A stretch of 64,000 bases of DNA from contig JAXGPL010000005.1 in the NCBI GenBank assembly GCA_040766985.1, positions 77,607 to 141,606 of the forward strand, read 5' to 3'. Below the pieces are notes generated by a model that did no database searches, was not told the DNA's origin, and saw nothing but the letters and a program-made list of their open reading frames with translations. A program made the translations under genes and the position numbers. Shown here piece after piece: positions 1 to 10,401 of the stretch. Each line of letters starts with the position of its first letter. Within the stretch, counting starts at the first letter, position 1. This DNA is from JAXGPL01 sp040766985 (GTDB lineage: Bacteria; Bacillota; Sulfobacillia; JAUYEG01).

Positions 1-1902
1 AGGCTTGCCGTCCTTGCCCCGGACCATCGCCAGGATGCGCCGGCCGACGAGCTCGGCCTCTCGCTCGGCGTCGTCAAGGTCCGCGGCCTCTTCACCCCAG
101 CGGGGAAAACCCTCGGTATCGGCCGGCCCTGCATCCTCGCCGCCAGAGCCCCTGGAGTCCTCGTCAGGCGCCCCGCCTCCGGCTGCAGTCGCTCGACCTC
201 GACGCTCGAGCACGAACAACTCCACGGGCGCATCGGGGTCGGGCGCATCATCGTATTCGCATGAGCCGCTTACCAACCCGGCCTCCTCGTCGTAGTCGAT
301 CTCCGCAGCCTCCTGCCCCATCAGGTTGGCGAAGATGAAGTTGGCGGCATCGAGGATTGAGCGCCGGCTGCGGAAGTTGCTCCGTAGCGTGAGCCGCAAT
401 CCGTCGGACGGTGGGGAGTCCCCCGCGGGACCGGGACCTTCCGCCGCGGCCGGATGGGACCAGCCGCCCGCCTCCGGGGGTGCGTAGTGCTGGAAAAGGC
501 GCAGGAACGCCGTCGGGTCGGTCCCCCGGAAGCGGTAGATGCTCTGCTTGACGTCCCCCACGCAGAACAGGTTGCGATCGGAAACCAACCTCAGCAGCAA
601 CTCCTGCGCCGGGTTGATGTCCTGGTACTCGTCGACGAGGACTGCCGCGAAGCGCTCTCTCAAGGCCAGCGCCGTCGCCGACGGCGTCGCGCGCCCGCCC
701 AGGCCCGGGGATCCGCCCGCGCAGAGCAGGCGGAGAGCGTAGTACTCAAAGTCCGCAAAGTCGAGCAACCCGGCCGCCGCCCGGCGGGCGCGCGACACCG
801 TATCCAGTTCGTGGACAAGCTGGACCAATGCGCGCACATGCGGCGCAGCAGCGTTAAGGTCCGTCGCCATCTCCGCGATCGAACGGTCGCCGAGCATCGT
901 CCTGGCAGACTCGACTGCATCCCAGCCGGCCTTGCGCAGAGCCTGGGCCCGCAGGCGGCATACCTCGCTGATGCCCCTTGCCGGAGGCAGCCTGCCCTGT
1001 TGAGCCAACCCGCCGAGGGCCGCCCGGGTCGCGTCCCAGTCAAGCCTGTCCAAAGGCACGCGCGCGGCCCGCCCGAGATCAGCGGCAACGCGACGGACGT
1101 TCTCGGCTTCCGCGGCAATCAGCGGCGTGTAGACCGCGGGCCCGTCCGAACGCAGGCACGCCTCCAACGCAGAGGTGAGTTGGGCTGCGGCATATTCAAG
1201 GCGCCCGGCGAGAATCCGCACCAGCTGCTTTGCCCAGGGAAGGGCCGAACTCCCTGAGGCCAGGGCGGTTTCGAGTTGCCTGGTCCAGTAGTCCAGCCAT
1301 GCGTCCGCATCCGGCTGCCCGCGCGCAAAGGCGAGCAGACCGAGCGCGAGGCCGCGAACCGCGTCGTCGCCGCGGTCTCCCCCGTAGGCGTCGACGAGTG
1401 CCAGGAACGATTCGTCGCCGCCTTCGTACCGCTGCTCGCACAGATCGTCCAGGATCTCCTCAAGCAGCAGTCCGGCTTCGTGCTCGTCCATCACCTCCAT
1501 CGCCGGGTCGAGCCCGAGCAAGTGAAAATGCTGTCTGATGATGGCCAGGCAGAACGAGTGCACGGTGGAGATCTGCGCCCCCGGCAACAGCGCGGCTTGG
1601 CGGGCGAGGTTGGCGTCCCCGGGCGCCTCGGCTGATCCGGCCAGGAGTTGCTCAAGGATTCGCGAGCGCATCTCCGCGGCGGCAGCATCAGTGAAGGTCA
1701 CGACAAGCAGGCGGTTCACGTCCACAGGCCGCTCCCGCCGCGTGATCAGATGCATCACGCGGTCCACCAGGAGCTTGGTCTTTCCGGTGCCGGCCGACGC
1801 GGAAACCAGGATGTTCACACCGTCCGCCGTTACGGCGAGGCGGCGTGCCGGCTCGTCGAGGAGAACGGTTTCCATGCCCACCAAGCTCTCCTCACCGCTC
1901 AT
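1..1902 (-). CDS. addA: AddA helicase-nuclease subunit, N-terminal part (runs off left edge)
   Basis: UvrD/Rep-type superfamily 1 helicase subunit of AddAB, which resects double-strand breaks for RecA loading. The frame is open from the ATG at 1902 to the window edge, about 634 codons, with no interruption at the points I checked. Helicase motifs appear in order: P-loop AGTGKT (around residue 40), Ia FTDAAAAEMRSRI, STVHSFC, motif II VLVDEYQD (around 421), motif III GDVKQSIYRFRG (from 449) and motif IV LRSNFRSRR (from 504). The C-terminal helicase core and nuclease domain lie outside the window. The start overlaps the addB stop (ATGA), with GAGGTGGGG five bases upstream, so the two subunits are translationally coupled. 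PcrA/UvrD proteins share the motifs, but the addB neighbour decides for AddA. Confidence 0.95.
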   Translation of the reverse strand, partial: MSGEESLVGMETVLLDEPARRLAVTADGVNILVSASAGTGKTKLLVDRVMHLITRRERPVDVNRLLVVTFTDAAAAEMRSRILEQLLAGSAEAPGDANLARQAALLPGAQISTVHSFCLAIIRQHFHLLGLDPAMEVMDEHEAGLLLEEILDDLCEQRYEGGDESFLALVDAYGGDRGDDAVRGLALGLLAFARGQPDADAWLDYWTRQLETALASGSSALPWAKQLVRILAGRLEYAAAQLTSALEACLRSDGPAVYTPLIAAEAENVRRVAADLGRAARVPLDRLDWDATRAALGGLAQQGRLPPARGISEVCRLRAQALRKAGWDAVESARTMLGDRSIAEMATDLNAAAPHVRALVQLVHELDTVSRARRAAAGLLDFADFEYYALRLLCAGGSPGLGGRATPSATALALRERFAAVLVDEYQDINPAQELLLRLVSDRNLFCVGDVKQSIYRFRGTDPTAFLRLFQHYAPPEAGGWSHPAAAEGPGPAGDSPPSDGLRLTLRSNFRSRRSILDAANFIFANLMGQEAAEIDYDEEAGLVSGSCEYDDAPDPDAPVELFVLERRGRATAAGGGAPDEDSRGSGGEDAGPADTEGFPRWGEEAADLDDAEREAELVGRRILAMVRGKDGKP

Positions 1903-4900
1903 GCCTGCCCCACCTCTTCTCCCGCGGCTGCGGCGATCCGCGCCCAGGCCTCCTCATTCTTGAGCCCGGACAGATCCCGGTACGCGTTGCCGGCAAGCCG
2001 GGGATCGAAAGCACAGACGGCATGAAAGTCGCAGTATTCGCAGGCTCTTCCCCCGCCGCCCGGCTGCCGCCACGGGCGAATGGATTCGTCGCCGCCCAGC
2101 AGGCGCCTGCCGGCGGCCTTGGCCTTGGCCCGGACGAACCGGGCGAGCATCCTCATCGGGTCCCTGGATACGGCGCTCGTTCCGGAGACGTTGCCGGCTT
2201 TGTTGACGGTAACCGGGAGGATCGGCGGCGCTTCGCGGTCCCCCGCCGACCGGTCAAGCAACGTAACGACTTCGGGATCGTTGAGCACGAGGCCGGAGGG
2301 CCGCCACCGTTTGCCGGCTTCCTTGCCGAGCAGCTGTGGGTCCCACCGCGGCAGGGTGATCATGGGATCCTGGACCGGATACAGCAATAGGGCGACGACC
2401 GCGGCGTCGTCGAGGCCGAGTTGCGAGGCGTATTCCGTCACGGCCAGCAGGTATACCGGGAGTTGCAGGCTAATCCCGTGGGCCACGGACGAGAGCTTGA
2501 ACTGCGGCCTCCCGCTCTTATAGTCCATCACGCAGAGCATCGTACGTCCGCGATGGGCGGCGGAATCGATCCGGTCGACGATGCCCCGGACCTTCATCTC
2601 GCCCAGGTCCAGAGCGCTCCACGTGGCGCCGGGGAGCCCGAAGCCGACCTCCATTTCCAGAGGCGTAAACGCGGATCGCCTGGCGTGCTCGCGCAGCCGG
2701 CCGATGGTCCTCCTTGTCGTCCGCTGGAGGACGGCGGCGAGATGCCGGAGGCGGCCCGAGTCAACCCAAACGCCCCCGGCCATGGTCTCCTCGATACCTG
2801 CAAAGAGGCCGTCGAGCCTGCGTTCCAGGCTGGCATCGTCCAGGTCGGAGAGGGCTACTCCCTCCCGCTTTAGCTCACCAAAGAACCTTTGCAGTACTGC
2901 GTGGTAGAACACCCCGATCTCCGGCGCTTTGACCTGCCGGCGGGGCCTGACCGCGAGGCGGAGGCCGTGGGCCGCGAAGTGAGCGAAGGGACACTTCTCG
3001 TACATCTCGAGGCGCGAGGCGCTGCCCCGCACCGGCGAACCGTAGAGCCCCAAGGCCTGCTCGCGGACCAAAGGCCGGGCCTCGTTCGTCCAGCTCAACC
3101 CGGCCAGGCGCAGCCGGGCCGCTTCGCCCCGGGCGGGGTCAGACAAAAGCCAGTCGAAAGCCTGCTGCCACCGGAGCGGGGGCGCGATGCCCTGCCGGAT
3201 GCCGGCTAGGCGGGCTGCGGCCTCACTTGCCAGCGCCGCGGGCGAGGGAGCCAGATCGAAGTCGTCGACCGCCGCCTCGCGGAGGTCCGGAAACAGCCTT
3301 TTGAGGCGGGCAACCGCCGGCGACGGACCGGTCGTCGCAGCGCCCGCGGAACGCTGAGGGTAGCTGATCCAGAGATACTCGGACGAACGCGTCAGGGCGA
3401 TGTAGGTCAGGTATTCCTCGTGAAACACCCGCTCGCAGGCCGGGGCAGCCAGCTTGAGACCCCGCTCGCCAAGCGCCAGCCGCTCGGTGTCGTTGAACAC
3501 AAGGTCCTCTCCTGGCGCACCGGGCATGGTGCCAAGACAGGCCCCCAACAGGAACATCGCCTTGAGTTCGGGTTGCCTGCTTCGCTCGATGGTCCCGCAC
3601 ACCACCTGATCCAGGCTGGGCGGAACGAGGCCAAGATTGAGCGACTCAAGGCCTGCGCCGAGGATTGCCGCGAATTCGGCGAGCCTCACGGGTTGGCTTC
3701 CGAGCGCCGAGTACAGCTGCTCCAACACCCGCACCACGCCGTCCCAGACCTCACGGTGTTCCTGTGCCGAGTCGTACTCCCCACTAAGCCGCGCCTCTTC
3801 GGCCCACCGTTCAAGTTTGCCGGGCAACCCGGCCGCCGCGAGCAGGCCGGTGAGCGCCCGGACCAGTTCTCCAGCGCGCCGCGGCCCCGAACGCGCCTCG
3901 CGAAGAGCCCGGACGGTTGGCCCCAGCACAGCAGCCACCTTGCGACGCATGGCGTCAACCATCTCTACACCGTCCGGTTCCCCGCCGGTCCCGGGACGAG
4001 CTTCCGCGTGGGCGTCGTCGTCCGCGTGACCGCTTGGCGGACCGAGGCGCCACGGCTCTTCGCTCAACCACCGGTCTCCTCGCACGCCGCGCGCGAGCAC
4101 GTAGTTTTCCAGCAGGTCAACCTCCCGCCGGTCAAGCGGCCCAAGGTCCGTCTTCAGCCACCGGAACACGGCCTCGACCCGCCAATTGCCTTCGGCGACT
4201 TCGACTGCCGAACGTATCAATTCCACCAGGGGATGGTATGGCACAGGGCGGCGGCGGTCGACGAACAGGGGGATACCGTAACCGGCAAAAGTCACGCGAA
4301 GCAGGTCGTGATAGGTTTCAAGGTCAGGCACAACCACAGCCATGTCCCGCCAGGCATAGCCCCGCTCCCTGGCCAACCTGACGATGCCGGCCGCCGCCGC
4401 CGCCACCTCCCGTCTCTGATCGGGAGCAGCTACGAGAGCAATTGTCCCCGTGGCTGCAGGCGGGGTAACTCCGGCAGAGGGCCTGTCCGGGCGGGCCCAA
4501 TGGCTCTCAAGAAGCGCGAGCGCCCCCTGCCCCGAAAACCTCGTCGGGCCTCCCGGAGCCGGCAGGTTTACGGGCGCCCCCAGCCTCACGCGCCGCTGGG
4601 CGGCGACGGTCTTCAGTTGCCAATACGTCTTGAGGGTCGGGGCAAACAGGCGCGGCTCGTCGCGTCCGGGCACCCTCGCGCCCGCCCCGGCCACCTCGGC
4701 CGGGTCCAGGCACAGGGCAATGTACACATCGGCGGCCACGGACATGATCGCGCCGAGCATCTCGTACTCCTGAGCGGTGAAACCTGCGAAGCCGTCGACC
4801 CACACCTGGGCGCCAAGCAACGCCTGCGAAGCGAAAAGCCGGTCCGATGCCAGGTCCAAGGCCTGATGGGGGTCAAGGTGGACGTCACTTATCGCCTCGT

Positions 4901-5417
4901 GGTAGTCGGCGAGCAGCAGAGCAACGTCATGCATCTTGCCTACCAGGAGTTCGTCCGTGCCGCCTGCGGCAACCAGCGCCTGGGCATGCGCTTTGAGTTG
5001 GTCCGAGCCGATCCGCTGCGCGGCGCACTCCGCCACGGTCCCGGCGAGGCGGCCGACGAACCCGGGGCGGCGCGCCGAGTCTCGAAACGCCTTGAGTTGG
5101 GACCGGCGCCGCTCAACAAGCGACGCCAACAACATGTGCCTTCCTACACCGTCCAGCACCGGCCGGCCCGTGCCCCCGGTCAGATCGAGCACACGCAGGG
5201 CGAGCCGCCTGAAGCTGAGCACGCTTGCCCGGAATGCGACGGAGGGCGCATCTGGGCCCGTGAGCAACGCTCGTTCGGTCTGGTGCGTGGCCTGCTCAGG
5301 GACCAGCATCAGGAGCGGTGGCCCCGCAGGATCCTCCTGCATTAGGCGGCGGATCGCACTGAGGCAATACTGGGTCTTGCCCGCGCCGGCGCGGCCGAGA
5401 ACGAAGGTCAGCGCCAC
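1899..5417 (-). CDS. addB: AddB helicase-nuclease subunit
   Basis: Second subunit of the AddAB helicase-nuclease, 1172 residues, the usual AddB size. The N-terminus carries a P-loop (GRAGAGKT, residues 8-15). The C-terminal third holds a RecB-type PD-(D/E)XK nuclease with the DYKSG motif. Cysteines suited to the AddB iron-sulfur cluster are present: one in YEKCPFAHF before the nuclease domain and three in CEYCDFHAVC near residue 1127. The GTG start at 5417 sits one base after the TGA of the upstream YhaN-like gene, with GGAGG nine bases before it. The gene overlaps addA by four bases. All four genes of this repair operon run on the minus strand with almost no spacing. Confidence 0.95.
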   Translation of the reverse strand: MALTFVLGRAGAGKTQYCLSAIRRLMQEDPAGPPLLMLVPEQATHQTERALLTGPDAPSVAFRASVLSFRRLALRVLDLTGGTGRPVLDGVGRHMLLASLVERRRSQLKAFRDSARRPGFVGRLAGTVAECAAQRIGSDQLKAHAQALVAAGGTDELLVGKMHDVALLLADYHEAISDVHLDPHQALDLASDRLFASQALLGAQVWVDGFAGFTAQEYEMLGAIMSVAADVYIALCLDPAEVAGAGARVPGRDEPRLFAPTLKTYWQLKTVAAQRRVRLGAPVNLPAPGGPTRFSGQGALALLESHWARPDRPSAGVTPPAATGTIALVAAPDQRREVAAAAAGIVRLARERGYAWRDMAVVVPDLETYHDLLRVTFAGYGIPLFVDRRRPVPYHPLVELIRSAVEVAEGNWRVEAVFRWLKTDLGPLDRREVDLLENYVLARGVRGDRWLSEEPWRLGPPSGHADDDAHAEARPGTGGEPDGVEMVDAMRRKVAAVLGPTVRALREARSGPRRAGELVRALTGLLAAAGLPGKLERWAEEARLSGEYDSAQEHREVWDGVVRVLEQLYSALGSQPVRLAEFAAILGAGLESLNLGLVPPSLDQVVCGTIERSRQPELKAMFLLGACLGTMPGAPGEDLVFNDTERLALGERGLKLAAPACERVFHEEYLTYIALTRSSEYLWISYPQRSAGAATTGPSPAVARLKRLFPDLREAAVDDFDLAPSPAALASEAAARLAGIRQGIAPPLRWQQAFDWLLSDPARGEAARLRLAGLSWTNEARPLVREQALGLYGSPVRGSASRLEMYEKCPFAHFAAHGLRLAVRPRRQVKAPEIGVFYHAVLQRFFGELKREGVALSDLDDASLERRLDGLFAGIEETMAGGVWVDSGRLRHLAAVLQRTTRRTIGRLREHARRSAFTPLEMEVGFGLPGATWSALDLGEMKVRGIVDRIDSAAHRGRTMLCVMDYKSGRPQFKLSSVAHGISLQLPVYLLAVTEYASQLGLDDAAVVALLLYPVQDPMITLPRWDPQLLGKEAGKRWRPSGLVLNDPEVVTLLDRSAGDREAPPILPVTVNKAGNVSGTSAVSRDPMRMLARFVRAKAKAAGRRLLGGDESIRPWRQPGGGGRACEYCDFHAVCAFDPRLAGNAYRDLSGLKNEEAWARIAAAAGEEVGQA

Positions 5418-5418
5418 C

Positions 5419-8400
5419 TCATCCGGCCTCCACGGCTGGCCACTCAGAAAGCCGCTCGATACACGCCTCGGTGCCCCATTCCAGAAATTCGGGGCGGTGG
5501 GACATCACCCAGACCTGGCGTCCCGCGGCGACATGAGCGATGGTTTGGCGCATGCGCAGGAGCCGCTCCTCATCAAACGTCAGGAACGGGTCGTCGAACA
5601 GCAACGGCAGCCCGACTCTCCCCGCAACCAGGTCGGCGATGGCCAACCGCAACGCCACGTACAACTGGTCTCTGGCTCCCTGGCTGAGCTGGCCGGGCAA
5701 CACGGTCGCGCCGGCCGGCATCCGGACCGCGACACGGAACCCCTCATCCAAAACGACCCTCCTGCCCCGCCCCCCGGAAAGGGAGTCGAAGTACTCGCTC
5801 GCTGCGCCTGCCAGTTGTTCGCGGTAGGCGTTCTGGTAATCGAACACTGCTGTCTTTAGTTCGGAATGCGCGAGGGCGATCGCCTCGGCCTCAAAACGCA
5901 GCCTGGCTTCACGCTCCCGCAGTTCGGCTAGCTCCGAGGCAGCCTGAGCAAGGTTGAGCGGGGGGCCGGCTCCCTCCAGGCGGGCGATTTCCGCGTTAAG
6001 TGACAGCTGTTCCTGGGATGCCTGGTCGAGCCGGGCCTGACCGGCGGCCCGTTTAGCGGTGAGCAGGTCCATCTGGGCCTGCAGGGGCGCAGGATCGGCA
6101 TCTCCGGCAGCGGACCGCGGCAGCAACACCGGGTACTGCTCCAAGAGGGCGTCCCATTTGCCAAGGACGGCGGCAATTTCCGCGTCGATCTCCACGCGTT
6201 TGGCCTCGAGCTCCAGTGCGTCCTCGACTCCCTGGCCCCGCAGGATTCCCGCCAGGTGCTTGACTGCTCCATCGAGAGCGGCGGCCGTACGGCCCGCCTC
6301 CTCAAGCCGGCGCCCGGCCGCTTCGAGGTCGCCACCCGCCGCTTCGAGCAGGGGCCCAAGCTCGGTTACGAGGCCCGCCTGCTCACGCGCCAGGGAGCCC
6401 AGGCCCTCGTCCAGGCGTGCCAGTTCACTACGGTCTCGCTGCAACTCGGCCGTCTGGCGGGCAACTCTCTCCCGCGCCTCCGCCAGGCCCTTCTGTAACG
6501 CGATCAGGTGCTCGCGGCCCGTCGTCTCGTCGAAGGGCAGCAGCGCCTTGCGCAGGGCGGCCGCCTCAGCCTCAAGCGAGGCCAGCAATCCCGGTGGGCC
6601 TTGGTCCGGCGAGCCGTCGACTTGGTCGCCTCCAAGTACTGCGAGCTCGCGCCGCGCGGAATCGCGCTGCGCCGCCAGTGAGGCCCAGCTCGTCGCCCGC
6701 TCGACCGCATCGGTCCACCAGTGCTCGTTAAGCTCCGCAAGCCAATCCACCAGTTCACCACACGAGCGGGGGCAGTCCCCGTGACGCGCGCCAGGGCAGC
6801 GAGTTCCAGCCAACTGCCCGCAGGGGAAGCGGCGTCAGGCGGAGCAGGTTGATTGCCTCTCCGGATCCGAGGCCGGGAGGGACACCGGGCAGCCCCAGGC
6901 CTCGAATGCCCTCCGCGATGCGTTCGTGCAGGGCCGCAGCCTGACCCGCTGTCTCGTGCCACTCATCCACGGCCGAGCCCGGGTCGGCAAGCGGCGCGAG
7001 TACCGGGCCAAGCCCCTCTTCAAGGCGCGCCTGCGCCGCGGCAATCTCTTCCATTCGCTCCGCCAGCGCCTGCATGTAGCCGGCGTGTCCGGCTGCGTGG
7101 GGCTCGGCTCCGGCAATCCCGGCCGGCACAGCTTCGGCACGGCCCTCCGGCGGCGCGCTTACGGTTACGTCAGGAACGGGAGGCAGCAGGTCGACGCCGT
7201 GGTCGGCGAGGCTGTCTGCCACGCTGCGAATGCCCAGCCAGCGTCCCGCAGCGCCCGCGGCTGCCGCGAGGGCTACGGCGAGGCCGGCAAGGCCGCCCGG
7301 CCCTCCCGGGCGTGCTGCCAGCAGCCATATCGCCAAGCCGGCCAGGCCGCCTGCGACGAGCCCGCCGGCGAGCCAGGCCAGACCGCGCTTTTGGGCTTGG
7401 GCTTGCGTATCGCGCTCCCGCTCCAGTAGGTCTTGTGTCTGGGCCGCCAGTTCACGTAGCTTGCTGCGCGCGGCGGCGGCACCGCCGGCCAGTGCTAGTT
7501 GCCCGGGCGTAATTGAGCCAAAAGCGGCGTACCCACTCGAGAGCTCTGCGTCAAGGGCGGCCAGAGCCTCGTTGTCGCGGGCCAAGGCCTGCCACCGGTC
7601 CAGCAGCCGGAGCGCCTCCACCCGCAGGCGGCGGACGGCGTGCTGCGGTCCATCGCCAACCGGGGACCAGTCCCAGCCCCCCGCCTCGAGGGCTGCGGCT
7701 GCTTCACGCTGAGCCTGCACAAGGGCTTGTATGCGTTCACGGGCTTCCGCACCGCGCCGCAACACCCCGGTGAGGCGATCGTAATCGGACAGCAGCCCCG
7801 GCCGGTCGGCGACGGATGCGTACCGCTCTTGGATCTCCGCCGCGAGTGCGGCACACTGCTCCTCCTGTAGGGCGATCGCGGATGCCAGGGCTGAACGTCG
7901 CTGCTCGTCGGCCTTCTGCTGCCCCCTGAGGTGGCGCAGCCGCGCCAGCAGGCCCCCCGCGTCCGCGGGCAGCAGGGAATACTCCCTGAACTCGGCCATG
8001 CGCTCCTGCCCCCGGCGCCTCTCGTCTTCGGCCTGTGTAGCCTGTTTGACGGCACGATCAAGCGAAGCTCTGGCCTCGACGAGCGACCTCCGTTCGTCGC
8101 GGTATCCCAGCCACTTCTGCCATGCCGCTTCGAGTTGCTGCGCCGTGCTGAGGGCCTGGCGCGCAGCCTGGACTTCGGCACGGGCTGCCGCAAGCGCGCG
8201 CTGGGATCGCTCCAGCGAGTCCACATTCGTGCGTTGGCGTTCGATTTCGGTCTCTAGTGCAGCTATGGCACGGCTGACTTGCTCAAGCTCACGGTCTTCC
8301 CGTGCGTCAACGCGGGTGACCCCGAGCCCTGCGGAATGGCGCGTGACCTCGCGCAACTGCTCCTCCAACCGCTTCAGAGCCGTATCAAACCCGCCGCCGG

Positions 8401-8917
8401 CTCCCGACAGGAGGCCCTGCACGTCGGAGTCAAGCTTGTCTACCTCGGGCAGCGGTTGGCGCAGATAAAAGGTGCTCTCGAACAACTCCCTTGAGCTCAC
8501 GCCGGTCAGGTCGGATAACGCAGCCTCGAAACCTCCGGCCGCGCGCCTCGCGCTAGCGTGGTGCTTGCCGCCCACCACGCGGCGCCAGCCGTCGCAGTCC
8601 CAGGCCAGGAGCGATACGTTGCGGCCGGCGAAGTCGCGCCGGATCATGTACCTTGCGCCGTCAACAGAGAAGGCCAGCTCGCCTCGAAACGTCTCACCGG
8701 AGTCCCAGTTGCGGAAACGCCCCTCGCTGAACCCGGTGGGGCTCTCGCCGCCGTCAAGGCCGAACAGCACCGCGCACAGTCCCGCCAGGAGGGTGGACTT
8801 GCCCTCTTCGTTCGGCGCCACAAGCACGTTGGCCCCCGGCCTAAGCGAGACAGAAACGGGAAGGTCAAACCGCCCGAAACCCTGCAGGGTCAACCGGTCC
8901 CACGTTACGCCCGCCAC
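5419..8917 (-). pseudogene. YhaN/SbcC-like SMC-type ATPase, frame broken twice
   Basis: Long coiled-coil ABC-type ATPase that partners the neighbouring nuclease, as in SbcCD, Rad50/Mre11 and Bacillus YhaN/YhaO. The first frame (8917-6755) has the P-loop APNEEGKST at residues 34-42, coiled coil and a hydrophobic hairpin near residues 505-560, as YhaN proteins have. The second frame (to 5419) has more coil, the signature LSQGARDQLYVALRLA and Walker B LPLLFDDPF. Around 6780-6832 the natural reading passes through the third frame: LTPLP, then AGSWLELAALARVTG, then DCPRSCGELVDWL. Adding one C to a CCCC run and one G to a GGGG run joins everything. I therefore read one gene of about 1165 codons, most likely intact in the cell. 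Start is GTG; its SD, AGGAGG, overlaps the stop of the upstream nuclease gene. Confidence 0.85.
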
Positions 8918-8928
8918 CTCGCCGCCTC

Positions 8929-10173
8929 CTAGCGTCCCCGGCCGCCCAAGGCGGCCAGCCCGTACCGCAAGGCCCGTTCGACAAGCTCGGGGTTACGGCC
9001 CTCGTCCTCCGTCGCGCCGTCGGGGCTCTCCGTCGTACCGCAAGGCTTGCCCCCGGCGAGCAGCCGCCGGACGAAGAAGCCCCGCACCGTCGGCTCTGCC
9101 GACCAGCGGCGGATCTGTTCCGGGCCGAGGATCGACGTCAGGTCGCTGATCTCGACATGCAGAAACCCGCCGCGCGCCGAGACCGCGGCGGCCAGCGATT
9201 CGAGATCGACAGGCGCGTCGGTCTGCCCGGAAAGCTCAAGCCGCACCAGGGATCCGGCAGGAACGTCGGCCGTCGCGTTGGCGCATGCCGTTGCCAGTTG
9301 CTCCACCGAGGCCAGGCCTGTCACGTCTGCCTTGGCCTCTACAACCCGCCTCAACTCCAGCGGCACACGGTGGATTACCGGAGCGTTGCTCCCCGGCTCC
9401 AACTCGGAAACCACGAAGAACCCGCACCCCGGATCGTCGAAGCCGCGCGAAGCTGCCAGCCCGGCGTAACAGGCCCTTGCGCCGGCTCCCCCCGCCGGGC
9501 CGTGACGGTGGATGTGGCCGAGGGCGACGTAATCGTAACCGGCTGCGGCAAGGGCCCTCGCATCGAGGGGCAGGCTGCGTTCAGCGAGGGCCCATTGTGG
9601 CGCTCCTGCGCCAGCCAACCGGCCGGGACCGCCGCCGTAACCCTCAGCGCTCCCGACGACTGTGCCGTGAATGACGGCGACATGGACGCCCGGGCTGTCG
9701 AGCCGGGGAAAGGACGCAACGGGCCTGGCCACATCGGTTATGCCGCCGGTGTAGGCCATACCATAGAAGTGGATTGCCTGGTCCCCATGCCCGGCGGTAC
9801 CAAGGTGCGCCATGTGTGGCGATGTGGCGAGGATCCCCGGCCACCGCTCGGCGTACTGGCGAAACACCGAATCGGGGTAGGTCAGCTCGTCATGGTTGCC
9901 CGGAACGACAACCGTAGCGATACCCCTTGCGGCAAGGCTCCGGAGCCCTGCGATAACCCTCTCTACCAACCCGGGAGCCGGCCGGTGGTCGTCGAACAGG
10001 TCGCCGGCCACCACAACGGCCGAAACGCGGTTGGCCGGGTCGAGGCCAAAATCCATGGCCGCGCTGAAGACGCCGAACCGTTCTTCCGCATACTTCTGCG
10101 CGGCGGACCGTTCGGCAAGAAATCGCGGTTGCCACCCCAGGTGCAAATCGGCAAGATGGATCAGGCGGATCAC
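8929..10173 (-). CDS. SbcD/YhaO-like DNA repair exonuclease (metallophosphoesterase)
   Basis: Mre11/SbcD-family nuclease expected to work with the YhaN-like ATPase encoded next. The dinuclear-metal motifs are all there: DLHLG (D9, H11), GDLFDDHR, GNHDE and GHIHRHG, followed by a C-terminal extension with LDFESLAAA-like helices rather than an SbcD capping domain, which is closer to YhaO. I place the start at GTG 10173 (protein begins VIRLIHLADLHLG) because AGGGGG lies eight bases upstream; an in-frame start at 10230 would add 19 residues with no family character. First gene of the repair operon nuclease > ATPase > addB > addA. The upstream space to 10402 is a divergent promoter region with no other gene. 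Confidence 0.88.
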   Translation of the reverse strand: MIRLIHLADLHLGWQPRFLAERSAAQKYAEERFGVFSAAMDFGLDPANRVSAVVVAGDLFDDHRPAPGLVERVIAGLRSLAARGIATVVVPGNHDELTYPDSVFRQYAERWPGILATSPHMAHLGTAGHGDQAIHFYGMAYTGGITDVARPVASFPRLDSPGVHVAVIHGTVVGSAEGYGGGPGRLAGAGAPQWALAERSLPLDARALAAAGYDYVALGHIHRHGPAGGAGARACYAGLAASRGFDDPGCGFFVVSELEPGSNAPVIHRVPLELRRVVEAKADVTGLASVEQLATACANATADVPAGSLVRLELSGQTDAPVDLESLAAAVSARGGFLHVEISDLTSILGPEQIRRWSAEPTVRGFFVRRLLAGGKPCGTTESPDGATEDEGRNPELVERALRYGLAALGGRGR

Positions 10174-10401
10174 TGCGGAAACCCCCTGGCAAAGCTGGGT
10201 TGAGTTGGCGATGGAGTCGGGTTGCCCCACTGGTTTCTACGAGCGGTCGGCGGCCCCCTGCCCGCCGCCGGAAGGACGGGGACCCAGGACCTGGGTAGGC
10301 CGTGAAGTAAGCAACATTAGGGCGGGGAACACAAAAAAATGCGCGGGTACGCCTCCCGATGCGACAGAAGGCGGCGTCGATCCATTGCCCGAGGTGAAGC
10401 T

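Noticed and set aside
3420..5345. 641-residue open frame on the plus strand
   Set aside because: Antisense to addB, which carries clear motifs throughout; a high-GC shadow frame without any domain.
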